Numbered from the stretch's first letter, positions 25,794 to 35,221 are shown. The stretch is DNA of 64,000 nt from Bacillus sp. FJAT-42376 (GCF_003816055.1 NZ_CP033906.1:2604001-2668000); one strand, 5' to 3'. Translations and numbers: made by a program. Notes: generated by a model from the letters alone, not told the origin.

Positions 25794-27008
25794 TTATGAT
25801 TTTTTTATCAGGCTCTCATAAACATCCGTTAATTTGCGAATTCCTGTAGCAAGATCCCAGTGAACTCTTGCCCATTCTTTCGCAGCTGTTCCCAGCCGGG
25901 TTCGGAGTTCATCATCGGTGACCAGGTCCAATAAAACGTCTGTCAATTTGTCTGAATCACTTGTTGGAAACAGGAGTCCGGTCACTCCGTCCTCGACCAT
26001 TTCAGGTAAACCGCCGACATCACTGACGGCAATTGCGTTTCCTGCCAGCTGGGCTTCAATCAATGAAAGCGGCTGGTTTTCAATCAAGCTTGGAAGAACA
26101 AAAATATCTGATTGCTTTAGCAGTGCCGGGAGATCATCCCTTACACCGAGGAACTTTACACTGTCTCCAAGTCCAAGCACCTTTGACTGGATCACGAGTT
26201 CCCTTTTTATCTCTCCATCTCCTGCAATCCAGCAAACCCAGTCTCTATTGGACTTTCTAAGCTTTGCAAGAGCTTCCAAAAGATATTGAACTCCTTTTAA
26301 CTCCACGAGCCTTCCCGAGAACATGATGACCTTTTTTCCTTCGGGTTTTACTACATCTGTCCGCTCATTCAGACCTGAATCAAACGCCAGAATATTATAG
26401 CCGTAGTGCATCACCTTCAGCTGTTCAGACGGGATCGCAAATTCATCCTCAAGAATGTTTTTCAGCCAGTTGTTCGCAACAATCGTCAAGTCCGATGAGT
26501 GCCCGCCCATGCTTTCCAGTTCATCATAGTAAGCCTTAGCCATGTATGAATTCGGGGATTTGTGTATCGTTTTCAGCTGATGCCGGATTTCATGGGCTAC
26601 GGAACCATGAAGAGTTGCTACTAGCGGAGTTTCAGGAGGTTTTACGCGGCTGATGCAAGAGGTAGCGATGACATCCTGAGTATGAATGATGTCGTACCCG
26701 TCAAGACCTAAACAGGCAGCTCCCAATTCGTAGCAGTATCTCTGAAATTCTGTATATTCTACTAATTTATTGGCAAAAATTTCAGGATAAGTTTCCGGAT
26801 TAATATTCGCATGAAGGACTGGCATTAAGTCTTCTTTTTTCACTCTCCGGTCTTTGTTTACTAGGTGAATGAATGTATTATCTGCCCCGTAGCCCAGCAT
26901 ATCTACTTCGTGTCCGAGCGCTTCCAAATACCCTTTTGTCTGGACCATGTAATTCCACACCCCGCCTAAATGGGGGATGGCCCAATAGGTGGCCAGTAAA
27001 ATCTTCAT
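25794..27008 (-). CDS. GT4 family glycosyltransferase
   Basis: 404 residues with two Rossmann halves (GT-B). The N-terminal part has LLATYWAIPHLGGVWNYMVQ. The C-terminal donor-binding part has KKVIMFSGRLVELKGVQYLL, WIAGDGE, FVLPSLIENQPLSLIEAQLAG and the EX7E-type glutamates. It transfers a sugar from an NDP-sugar, probably in spore-surface glycan assembly given the sugar-nucleotide genes around it. ATG with AGGAGCTGAAATGAC upstream. Confidence 0.9.
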   Translation of the reverse strand: MKILLATYWAIPHLGGVWNYMVQTKGYLEALGHEVDMLGYGADNTFIHLVNKDRRVKKEDLMPVLHANINPETYPEIFANKLVEYTEFQRYCYELGAACLGLDGYDIIHTQDVIATSCISRVKPPETPLVATLHGSVAHEIRHQLKTIHKSPNSYMAKAYYDELESMGGHSSDLTIVANNWLKNILEDEFAIPSEQLKVMHYGYNILAFDSGLNERTDVVKPEGKKVIMFSGRLVELKGVQYLLEALAKLRKSNRDWVCWIAGDGEIKRELVIQSKVLGLGDSVKFLGVRDDLPALLKQSDIFVLPSLIENQPLSLIEAQLAGNAIAVSDVGGLPEMVEDGVTGLLFPTSDSDKLTDVLLDLVTDDELRTRLGTAAKEWARVHWDLATGIRKLTDVYESLIKKS

Positions 27009-27224
27009 GTCATTTCAGCTCCTGTACTATATTTAATGACCGACTAGTCCTGCTGGTTATATGATATGGATAGCCATCTGCAAATGACACCCTTTTTCTA
27101 CCATTTGAATACAATATGGGTTACTTGCTTAAGGACAATTGCGGAATAAAAAGGAAGAGTACATCTGTCAAAAGCTTGAAATCCGAAAAAAAGACATCTG
27201 ACTTTTTAGCCAAATGCCTGGAAT

Positions 27225-28115
27225 TTATGCATGTGAGTAGAATTGGAGTGTATCAGCGAGCGTATCCTCAAACGTATAGCGGGGACGCCAGCCCATTTCC
27301 TTCAGCTGAAATGGGCTGCCGAGTTCGGCAGGAATGGAGGGAGTATCTTTTTTTGAATCAATCCTAAAGGGGGTTGGGGAAATTTTGCGGTATGTTTCAG
27401 CTACCTCCCTAATGGTGCGGGTCCGCCCTGAACACACATCGTACGTCTTACCGGACTCTCCCTTTTCAAATAAGACATTATAACCCGCAACTGCATCTCT
27501 CACATCGAGGAAATCCCTTTCTGCAAGAGGGGTATCGATTGTCAGCACCCGTGCTGATTCATCATGTTCCATGCGTGCAATTTTCTCAGCAAAAGCTGAA
27601 CAAACTCCTGCCGATTTTCCCGGTCCAATTAAATTGGAAGGTTTCGCCATCACGATATCCAATTGATACAGCTTCCCCCAAGCCAGTGAGCAAAGAGCCT
27701 GAATCGTTTTGCTGAAACTGTAAGGATGGGGAACAGTCTGCAAATTGGCAGGGTCTGTCTGAAGGGCAGATCCTGTAATGACACTTTTGCAATCCGGTTT
27801 TTCTTTATATATGGCGTCAAGTAAATAGAGTGTTGAGAGGACATTTGTTTTCAATGTGCCAACAGGATCTTCCCATGATTTCCCTACATGGCTTACTCCT
27901 GCTAAATGCAGAAGATAATCAGGCCGGGTTTGTTTAATTAACGCTTGAACAGATGATTCTTCTGTTAAATCACAAAGCTTCAAATCTACTTTTTCCCCTA
28001 AGAAAACCGGCTTTCTTGCTGTTCCGATCACCCGGAACCCTTTTTCTGAAAAATAGCGGCATGCATGCTGTCCAGTAAAACCATTTGCCCCTGTTATTAA
28101 AATGGTTTTACTCAT
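27225..28115 (-). CDS. Extended SDR sugar-nucleotide 4-reductase/epimerase (Rmd-like)
   Basis: 296 residues. TILITGANGFTGQHACRYFS is the NAD(P) motif; VITGSALQ and YSFSK (YxxxK) give the active site; MAKPSNLIGPGKSAG resembles GDP-6-deoxy-4-keto-mannose reductase-type enzymes. It overlaps the preceding gene by 8 bp. Likely roles are reduction of a 4-keto-6-deoxy sugar or a 4-epimerisation; the exact sugar is not deducible. Confidence 0.8.
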   Translation of the reverse strand: MSKTILITGANGFTGQHACRYFSEKGFRVIGTARKPVFLGEKVDLKLCDLTEESSVQALIKQTRPDYLLHLAGVSHVGKSWEDPVGTLKTNVLSTLYLLDAIYKEKPDCKSVITGSALQTDPANLQTVPHPYSFSKTIQALCSLAWGKLYQLDIVMAKPSNLIGPGKSAGVCSAFAEKIARMEHDESARVLTIDTPLAERDFLDVRDAVAGYNVLFEKGESGKTYDVCSGRTRTIREVAETYRKISPTPFRIDSKKDTPSIPAELGSPFQLKEMGWRPRYTFEDTLADTLQFYSHA

Positions 28116-28938
28116 GCCTCTCCATCCACTGTTTCAGTTCTTTCAGCATGGTTTCGTAGGAAGGGAGAGGATAAACTGCGTCCTGCCTCGTGCTCACTAT
28201 CGTCCGGTTAAGTGAAATCCTGCGATCCGGCACAATGTTCACATCGGTTTTGTTAAAGATTCGCTGAATGAGCAGCAGCAGTTCATTTTTTGATAGCAAG
28301 GTTTCTGAACCGAGATGATACAAGCCCGTTGTGCCCTTTACAATCAAATATTCGATGGCTTTGGCCAGTTCCAGAGTGGTAACCCCGTTCCAGATAACTT
28401 TTTCGTATCCCTGGATGACTCCTGTCTGCTTCATGAACCAGGAGAAAAGGCCGATGCCGTTATTTTTTAATTCCGGACCGATGATTGAAGTCCGGATTGT
28501 GAGGTGCCGATCGCTATGAATCTCTCCTAACCTCTTTGACTGGGCATAAAAGGATGTTCCGTCCGGAGTGTCTGCCTCTGTATAACTGCCCTTCTCCCCT
28601 GAGAAAACACAATCCGTGCTAATATGAACGAGTTTTCCCCCTTGCCGGGAAAGCAATTTTTCCAGCTGATGGGGAAGAATGCTGTTTGCCTGAAGAGCGG
28701 CAATCGGATGTTCTCCGGCAAAATGATTGAGTAAGCCAATGCAATTGATAACGAGGTCAGGCTTGAGATAAACAATAATCTCCTCTGCACTATTGGCATT
28801 GTTAATATTTAAAAAGATTCCGCCTGTGTCTGAAATGTCTCTGGTCGTGTAGAAAACCTGATAGGCCGGTCTTTCTGAAAAATAATCTCTGATCATATGG
28901 CCAGCCATTCCCGCTCCGCCTAAAATCAGAACTTTCAT
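28108..28938 (-). CDS. RmlD-like 4-keto sugar reductase (WbvR-like)
   Basis: 276 residues. MKVLILGGAGMAGHMIRDYF starts the Rossmann fold, then LVHISTDCVFSGEKGSY, and YAQSKRLGE (YxxxK). It resembles RmlD-type dTDP-4-dehydrorhamnose reductases. Between a UDP-GlcNAc 4,6-dehydratase and a UDP-HexNAc 2-epimerase it most likely reduces UDP-2-acetamido-2,6-dideoxy-4-hexulose. It lacks the extra C-terminal cupin domain of CapF/FnlB and is thus closer in plan to WbvR. It abuts the dehydratase gene with no gap. Confidence 0.82.
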   Translation of the reverse strand: MKVLILGGAGMAGHMIRDYFSERPAYQVFYTTRDISDTGGIFLNINNANSAEEIIVYLKPDLVINCIGLLNHFAGEHPIAALQANSILPHQLEKLLSRQGGKLVHISTDCVFSGEKGSYTEADTPDGTSFYAQSKRLGEIHSDRHLTIRTSIIGPELKNNGIGLFSWFMKQTGVIQGYEKVIWNGVTTLELAKAIEYLIVKGTTGLYHLGSETLLSKNELLLLIQRIFNKTDVNIVPDRRISLNRTIVSTRQDAVYPLPSYETMLKELKQWMERHE

Positions 28939-29925
28939 TTATAGAAAACCGCCTCTCTTAAGCATCGCATTTATTTCTTTTTTCGTCATCAGACCATCAC
29001 TTGAATCATAGTTTTCCAGTTTCACCGGCTCAAAGCCTTCATAGCGTTCTTTCATTCCAGTTATATGAATGGATGGAAGGATGACAAAATATTCGTCATC
29101 ATAGACAATGGAATAAGTGCATTCATAATTGGACAGCAAAAGCTCATGAATCTTCTCCCCCGGTCTAACTCCTGTTGTTTCAATGCGGATATTTTTCTCT
29201 CCGGAATCTTCAATTAAGACTTCAGCAAGATCCAGTATCCGGCAGGTCGGCATTTTCATCACAAAAATTTCCCCGCCTATGCTTTCTTTAACTGCTTTAA
29301 ACACAAGCGCAATGGCATCCTGAAGGGTAAGGAAAAATCTCGTCATTTTCAGATCGGTTATTCCTACCTTCTTGGATTCTGCAATCTGCTTTTTGAATAC
29401 ATGAATCACACTGCCGTTTGTCCCAAGGACATTTCCGCCGCGGATGCACACAAATTTCGTCTTGCTTTCCAGCGTGTTGGCGTTAATAATCAGGCGCTCT
29501 CCCATCGCTTTGGAAAATCCGTAAAAATTGGAAGGATCAGATGCTTTATCCGTTGAAATGTAGACAACAGACCGGACTTCATTGGCAATCGCTGCTTCAA
29601 TGACATTCTGAGTTCCATGAACATTGGTTTTCAGTGCTTCAAGCGGCTGCGCTTCACAAATCGGGACATGCTTTAAAGCCGCTAAATGAAAAATATAATC
29701 TGTATTTTTGGCAGCATGGGCAATGGCTTCTTTATCCCGGATGTCTCCAATTACGAAGGAAATATTGGAATGCCCTTTAAATTCCTGGCCCATTGTAAAC
29801 TGACTCGATTCGTTTCTGGAAAAAATCCGGATTTCCTTCGGATTGAACTCAAGCAGCTGCCTGACTAGTTCATATCCCCACGAGCCTGTACCGCCTGTCA
29901 CTAAAATGGTTTGGTTATTAAACAC
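28939..29925 (-). CDS. UDP-GlcNAc 4,6-dehydratase/5-epimerase (FnlA/CapE-like; spsM counterpart)
   Basis: 328 residues of the polysaccharide-biosynthesis SDR group: ILVTGGTGSWGYELVRQLLE, IRIFSRNESSQ, GDIRDKEA, ISTDK (124-127), and catalytic Y135/K139 in YGFSK. Close in plan to FnlA/WbjB/CapE, which start UDP-L-FucNAc or L-QuiNAc synthesis. GTG start overlaps the 2-epimerase gene by 8 bp. Position corresponds to spsM in B. subtilis, which SPbeta interrupts; here the frame is unbroken and no prophage is present. Confidence 0.87.
   Translation of the reverse strand: MFNNQTILVTGGTGSWGYELVRQLLEFNPKEIRIFSRNESSQFTMGQEFKGHSNISFVIGDIRDKEAIAHAAKNTDYIFHLAALKHVPICEAQPLEALKTNVHGTQNVIEAAIANEVRSVVYISTDKASDPSNFYGFSKAMGERLIINANTLESKTKFVCIRGGNVLGTNGSVIHVFKKQIAESKKVGITDLKMTRFFLTLQDAIALVFKAVKESIGGEIFVMKMPTCRILDLAEVLIEDSGEKNIRIETTGVRPGEKIHELLLSNYECTYSIVYDDEYFVILPSIHITGMKERYEGFEPVKLENYDSSDGLMTKKEINAMLKRGGFL
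29538..29553 (-). other. Counterpart of the SPbeta attachment core in spsM (unoccupied)
   Basis: The codons for TDKAS in the FnlA/SpsM-like gene read ACGGATAAAGCATCTG on the minus strand. From memory the SPbeta core in B. subtilis spsM is ACAGATAAAGCTGTAT, encoding the same TDKA peptide. The 5' ten bases match but for one. The correspondence is recalled, not computed. Confidence 0.4.
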
Positions 29926-31006
29926 AAGATTTTCCTCCCAATATGATTTTTACAACCGTATCTGATACGTTCTCACGGAGATATTCTTCAGGTATCATCC
30001 ACTTATTCGGCAAATTCATCATGACTTCTACAGAAAAGGTAATGCTCTTTGCATCAATTCCCGACAGCATATTGCTCCCGCATGCTACGGTTTCCGGTCT
30101 TTCTGTTGTATCCCTGATCGTTACTGCCGGGACATGGAATAAACAGCACTCCTCCTGAACTGTGCCGCTATCCGTTAATACACATGCGGCATGCTTTTCT
30201 AATTGAACAAAGTCAAAGAAGGAAAAAGGCTTGTAGAATTCAACGAGGGGGTGCAGATCGAGACTGGTTTGTTTCAGACGGGTCTCTGTACGGGGATGGA
30301 TACTGCAAATGACTCTTACATTTAATTTTTCTGCCGTCTCATTTAACCCTTTAAAAATTTCCATTAGCCGTTCCGGCCGGTCGACATTTTCTGAGCGGTG
30401 GATGGTGGCCAAAAGATAATTTTTTTTCTGCAAGTTTAATTGATTTAATATCGGACTCTTTATAATCTCTTCCTTATAATGATCCAGCACTTCTTTAATG
30501 GGGTTTCCCGTGACATGGATTTTTCCGGGATGAAGCCCTTCCCGGAGCAAATTCTCCCTGCTTTGTTCTGTATAAGGGAGATTAATGCTGGATATGGAAT
30601 CAATCACTTTCCTGTTCTTTTCCTCTGGTACCTTCAAGTCGAAGCAGCGGTTGCCTGCTTCCATGTGGAACACCGGTATTCCCATCCTCTCTGCTAAAAT
30701 AGCAGACAATCCGCTGTTCGTGTCACCCAGGATGAGAATTCGATCCGGTTTTTCTTTTAAAAAGATTGCCTCAAGGCCTTTAAACATTTCAGATAATTGT
30801 TCCCCAACTGTAAGCTGCTGATTAAATAATTGATAATCCGGGGTACGCACCTGAAGCGTTTTAAAAAAAACCCCGCTTAATTCCTCTGTAAAATTCTGGC
30901 CGGTATGAACGACAGTATGCTTTTTGGCTAGCCTATCCAATTTCGAAATGATCCGGCTTAGGCGGATGATTTCTGGTCTGGTGCCTAGAATTGTTACGAC
31001 TTTCAC
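29918..31006 (-). CDS. UDP-HexNAc 2-epimerase (FnlC/WbvD/CapG-like)
   Basis: About 362 residues: VVTILGTRPEIIRLSRIISK, VHTGQNFTEELSGVFF, LILGDTNSGLSA, MEAGNRCFD and LTDSGTVQEECCLFHVP. It belongs to the UDP-GlcNAc 2-epimerase fold but the GNRCFD and NFTEEL blocks are those of FnlC/CapG-type enzymes acting on 6-deoxy-HexNAc. The GTG start at 31006 follows AGGAGGCTATTGAAA; the longer frame to 31126 is unsupported. First gene of the operon running to 23487. Confidence 0.86.
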   Translation of the reverse strand: MKVVTILGTRPEIIRLSRIISKLDRLAKKHTVVHTGQNFTEELSGVFFKTLQVRTPDYQLFNQQLTVGEQLSEMFKGLEAIFLKEKPDRILILGDTNSGLSAILAERMGIPVFHMEAGNRCFDLKVPEEKNRKVIDSISSINLPYTEQSRENLLREGLHPGKIHVTGNPIKEVLDHYKEEIIKSPILNQLNLQKKNYLLATIHRSENVDRPERLMEIFKGLNETAEKLNVRVICSIHPRTETRLKQTSLDLHPLVEFYKPFSFFDFVQLEKHAACVLTDSGTVQEECCLFHVPAVTIRDTTERPETVACGSNMLSGIDAKSITFSVEVMMNLPNKWMIPEEYLRENVSDTVVKIILGGKSCV

Positions 31007-31566
31007 TTTCAATAGCCTCCTAGTCTGTATTAATTCCGCGCGTGTACTCTCCTCCTTGTGCATTCCTTCTAAGATATGCTTGATGAATCGGCCATGCATA
31101 GGCAAGTCTATCGATAAGTGAAACATTTTTCTAAATGGATGGTAGGATGGACTTCATGATTGCCGGGGTGAACAGGGCGCTGAATATATTTTAAAAAGTT
31201 TACTAAACAATCAATTTCTACTCATAGCGAGCTTTAATAGTAGAAAATCACTAAGCTGTACAACGTATAAAAGGTCATTTCCCTTTATATGTAAAATAAC
31301 AGCAAATAAGGCAAAAGCTTCAGCGCTCATGCCGTATCTGGTTAATTCTAAACAATGTGTGTATTACAAGTTTACTCGAACTCATACGAGGATGATTTAT
31401 ACAGTACGATTAGAAAATACTTACTAAAATGGATCTAGTGACTAGCCAGTCTAGTTCTGTCACAGTACAATTAGTCTCTTGCTAATACTGGATTCGAACA
31501 AAGTGACACCAGCAAGGGGCCCATAATTTGAAGGCCCCTTACTTCACTATCATAATAATCCCGTTA
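31007..31566. other. AT-rich intergenic region between two minus-strand units
   Basis: About 560 bp with no supported gene. Near the 2-epimerase, CATATCTTA on the minus strand (31070-31078) matches the sigma-K -10 consensus. At 31514-31540 AAGGGGCC and GGCCCCTT form a strong hairpin just after the 31567 gene, but without a T tract on the minus strand. Short palindromes such as CTAGCCAGTCTAG are present around 31440. Nothing else is identified. Confidence 0.5.
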
Positions 31567-31926
31567 TTACACCGTCTGATTTAAAATCTCATCAGAAACG
31601 ATTCGTTGAGATGCAACAAGGTTTCCGGAAGCATCTTTTCCCCACACAGATATTTGTGTAGAAGTTTCTGCATCTCCACCAGTTGTTAAAACAAACTGAT
31701 ACTCATCAAAATCAGCGAAATAATTTCTTGTTAGTACTTGATTTGGAAGTACCGGCACAAGCTCCAATACATACAGCGTTCTTGTTGTTGTCAAAATAAA
31801 CCCTTGAATCAAGACAGTTGAAGAATTCACCAAATCACGATTGACAATCTTTACCGTCAGCAGCTGCACCGGCCTGACCCCGTTTGCTGGAGTATTTTCA
31901 ATAGGACCTGTAGATATAACAGCCAT
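31567..31926 (-). CDS. Spore-surface type beta-domain protein, paralogue of the collagen-like protein N-terminus
   Basis: 119 residues with no collagen tail. MAVISTGPIENTPANGVRPV, TVKIVNRDLVNSSTVLIQGF, LTRNYFADFDEYQFVLTTGG and ISVWGKDASGNLVASQRIV align end to end with residues 1-118 of the 798-residue collagen-like protein at 36822 (roughly half of the positions identical by eye). It probably folds as a beta-sandwich. GGGAGGTTGATTA precedes the ATG. Likely a spore outer-layer component (inference). Confidence 0.7.
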   Translation of the reverse strand: MAVISTGPIENTPANGVRPVQLLTVKIVNRDLVNSSTVLIQGFILTTTRTLYVLELVPVLPNQVLTRNYFADFDEYQFVLTTGGDAETSTQISVWGKDASGNLVASQRIVSDEILNQTV

Positions 31927-32293
31927 TAATCAACCTCCCATTCTTTTTCTTGTCCATTTTTACGCCAGTCCATCTAAATGGCTGGTTTTTTCAATCCATC
32001 CATATTATTCAATAACAAAAAGTCTGCATAAACGCCTGTCCAACATTCTGCTGCCTATTTTAACTTTTTTGTCTACGATCAACCTTAAGGCAGATTTTCA
32101 CATCTGCCTATTAGAGGGAAACTCATAAGACTGCAGCTCGGCAAAACCGATGAGTTCGCCGCCTGAAGATGCAATATACAGTAAAGCTAAACAGCGTTTT
32201 TTTTAAAACTGATATTAAGTCAAGGTACCTTGCAATAGGTATATAGAGATAAAAAAAGTATAAGGTCTAACTGAAATATACAGGAGGTTCTAC

Positions 32294-33255
32294 ATGTATC
32301 ACTTTTCTGACAGCCAGCTTGAAAGGATGGCGCTTATGGGCTATCCCAATATCAGCATAACAGATGATACCTACTATGCAGGAGGCGAGTATATTGTGGA
32401 GAAAGCAGTAGGTGACAGCATGATTCTCCCCTATTCAGCAGAGGAAGTCATTACAGCGGGGACCGAAAAACTGAAAGAGGAAATGATACCGTTAATTAAA
32501 GGGGGTGATATCAAGCAGCAGATCCTCGCTTCTCTTGAAAAAGGCAATGGCTGTGCTGTTACCAGGATGGGTGACGGGCCTCTGGGTTTTCTCGCACATG
32601 ATTACATTATTCCTGCTCAGGTGATGAAGAAGGATCCTTATTTTCAGTTTTTTGATTTTGCAGGGGTAAAAATCCTAATCATCAAAATAGGGATTTGCTG
32701 ACCGAGTACATCGCAAAATCCGATTATCTTGGAATTCCAACAAAAAGGCTCCCAGTTTTTCAGTCGCTATTTATTAAATTAGCGGGGTTTCACAAGTGGC
32801 CGCTAAAAAATATGAATCTTACGCACTCCAATGTTAATCTTGAATTAAATGAGCTTGGTCTTTATACGGAAATTTTTAAAAATTATAAAGTATTGCTTAT
32901 CGGCAATCGGATGGAAGAGGTTAAAGAGCATGTTGAAAACATGCTGAAAACTGCATTAGAATATACTCATGATCAAAATTCCAGGCTATTTGTAAAGGGC
33001 ATATCTTTGCTGAAATAAGGGAATTACCGGGAAGCTCTAATCTCATTTGAAGAGTGCAGCATCCAGGATCACATAATCGAAAACTATAAAGGGGAATGCT
33101 TTGCCCATCTCCGGGATTCTTCCGCTGCTTTAAAATGCTTCCTTAAGGCTCTTAAGATGGCGCCGGATTATCCTGAACCACTTGATAACCTGAAAGCACT
33201 TGGCGGTGTGCGTAATTTTACGATTGGAGATATCACTTGGCAAAAATTCCATTAG
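32294..33255 (+). pseudogene. Broken GT-D fold glycosyltransferase with TPR tail
   Basis: The first segment (32294-32701) holds MYHFSDSQLERMALMGYPNI and the GT-D-like VTRMGDGPLGFLAHD. A one-base deletion in the A run at 32668-32672 shifts the frame. Adding one A gives GVKNPNHQNRDLLTEYIAKS and joins it to 32695-33018 (LLIGNRMEEVKEHVENMLK). A TAA at 33016-33018 then interrupts, but the same frame continues as GNYREALISFEECSIQDHII with TPR-like LKALKMAPDYPEPLDNL to a TAG at 33255. Two lesions argue for a pseudogene rather than a sequencing error. Confidence 0.8.
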
Positions 33256-33300
33256 AAGGGGAAAAGGCATGATGTAATTCAGCACGCCACCTTTCTTTTG

Positions 33301-34159
33301 TTACCAGTTCTCCGTCACACGGAAAACGGCCGTTACTGTGTTAAAGGATCGACCGTGAGATAGTACGGTCAATGTGGCAATGTCATTATCAGGCATTTCA
33401 AAATCAAAAAGCTGTTCTGTTGAGAGGACTTTAATGATGAAGCAGCTGTAAGACCTTGGTAAACAAGTCCTCCCCCTTTTAACCTTTTCCTTTCAAACGA
33501 ATTCCGGTAAACGGGATTTAAAAATCCAATAATACTGCACCGTCGGCCGCCTGCAAACAGCCTGAAAAAGCAGCGCTACCATTGTTATTTATATCAGCTC
33601 TTAGAGGAAGGATTGGATCCATGAAGCTCGTTTGCCCAGAAGGAGATAACCGGCTGACTTTAAAGACTTCCTGTGCAAGATTCTGCACGACAACTCTAAA
33701 TTCAATATACTCATGCGAAACCAAGTAACACACTTGAATAAGATGTTTCCATCTGAGAGAGACCTATGGCATCAAGCGGATCTAGATACAATAGCCTTGC
33801 GGAATGATTGTTTCAAAGCCGCCGCGTCTGACTCCTGCAAAATCACCCCTATACTGTGTCCTGAAACAATCCATTAAAACGTCAGGTTTTCCCAGCGAGA
33901 GACTTGCAAGAGACTTGCCAGAGCATCTAAAAGCTTCCTCATTATCCCTTCCATCTGAAAGAGGCTGCAACAGAATTTGCCGAAGAAGCTAGTTTTGCAA
34001 CTTCGAACATTTATCCGGCGGCTCGAAGTCCAGAAGCACTGCTGATGCGAGCACCCTGCTTGATCCGAAATTCCTGTTGCAAGACCCTGTAAAATAGCCT
34101 TGTCCCTGTGATTGTCTTTTACGGTGTTTCCAATGGGAAGTGCCATTTGTACGTTGCTG
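33301..34159 (-). pseudogene. Decayed minus-strand gene(s), possible spore-surface protein remnant
   Basis: No intact frame covers this 860-bp stretch, but fragments in different minus-strand frames look coding: NVQMALPIGNTVKDNHRDKA near 34120, DVLMDCFRTQYRGDFAGVRR near 33850, LDPLDAIGLSQMETSYSS near 33750, YIEFRVVVQNLAQEVFKVSR near 33690, and a C-terminal FEMPDNDIATLTVLSHGRSF ending TAVFRVTENW with TAA at 33301. The beta-rich pieces recall secreted or spore-coat domains. Which original gene or genes they represent is unknown. Confidence 0.45.
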
Positions 34160-35221
34160 CTAGTGATTAAGGATACTGCTGAAATGGTGAAAATACATTT
34201 CTCCACTGAAACGCTCTTTAATGTGGTGAATGGCGCCGGTTATTATTTGCTCTCTTAATAAAGAGTTATTCAGTAATTCAACCGCCTCCATACAGGCCCC
34301 TTTTATATCGCCAAGGGAATAAAATTTTCCGGTTTGATTATGGATGATGGAGCGCTGAACTCCATCCGAATTGGTAGAAAGCACTGGACAGCTGCAGCTC
34401 ATCGCCTCCACAATCGCATATCCAAATCCCTCCACTTTAGAGGTGGAGCATAAGAATCCCCCAGAGTCTCCCATTCTGGAAAAGTACCCCGCCATTGCAT
34501 CGTTTGGTATGTTTGAGAGAATGGTTAACCTGTTTTCGATTCCAAGCGATCCCTTTAGTATGTCAAATTCCGCCCGTTCTGCCGGAATGGACAGGGTGTG
34601 ATCCTCGAACATAAAATAATCAGCGTCCACTTGGTGGATATACGTCAGGTGATAGGCAATATGCAAAAATTCCCGCCAGTTTTTATTGTCTTCAATTCTG
34701 CCGATCCATCCAATAATAGGCCGGCCATGCCGGGGGCCGCTGACAAATGTAAATTGATCAGCATCAAAGCAGTTATCGATAAAGTGTATGGGGAAGGAAG
34801 GGTATAGTTCATAAATCAGCCGCATGATATGAGGAGTTTTGGAGCTTAAGATGCAGCTGGCGTAGGGAGTTACATAAGAAACTGCAGCTGTCAGAGTAAT
34901 TCTTGCCGTATCTATTGAACCTAGCCCCTGAATTTCAAAAATCAGCTTTCCGGTATAGCCCCAGCTTCTAATTTTCGGAAGAATAGTATAATCAGAGGTT
35001 ACAACAATTGCATCAAATCTTTGAAGCTGAATCGTTTGCATAATGTCAAAATCACTGGCCTGGATATAAAGGGGTGCTCCATGATCATTGATCAATGGCC
35101 TCTCCTGCCGGTAATAGAGAAAATGGCACTCAATCCCTCTTTCAGTAAGGACTTTAGCTCTTTGCCTGTTTAATGTTTCAACGCCGCCGCTTGGAACGTA
35201 ATAAATAAAAAGTACTTTCAA
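34160..35221 (-). CDS. GT4-like glycosyltransferase
   Basis: About 353 residues, GT-B type. MKVLFIYYVPSGGVETLNRQ opens the acceptor domain. The donor domain has PIIGWIGRIEDNKNWREFL, FLCSTSKVEGFGYAIVEAMS and CPVLSTNSDGVQRSI with the family's glutamates. The start is probably the TTG at 35221 after AAAGGATG (an ATG at 35230 overlaps that site). It is divergent from the GT2 gene at 35387, with a 165-bp shared control region. Confidence 0.82.
   Translation of the reverse strand: MKVLFIYYVPSGGVETLNRQRAKVLTERGIECHFLYYRQERPLINDHGAPLYIQASDFDIMQTIQLQRFDAIVVTSDYTILPKIRSWGYTGKLIFEIQGLGSIDTARITLTAAVSYVTPYASCILSSKTPHIMRLIYELYPSFPIHFIDNCFDADQFTFVSGPRHGRPIIGWIGRIEDNKNWREFLHIAYHLTYIHQVDADYFMFEDHTLSIPAERAEFDILKGSLGIENRLTILSNIPNDAMAGYFSRMGDSGGFLCSTSKVEGFGYAIVEAMSCSCPVLSTNSDGVQRSIIHNQTGKFYSLGDIKGACMEAVELLNNSLLREQIITGAIHHIKERFSGEMYFHHFSSILNH

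Noticed and set aside
31141..31560. Possible prophage or insertion-sequence remnant at the spsM locus
   Set aside because: No integrase, transposase fragment or duplicated att sequence could be recognised in this AT-rich gap.
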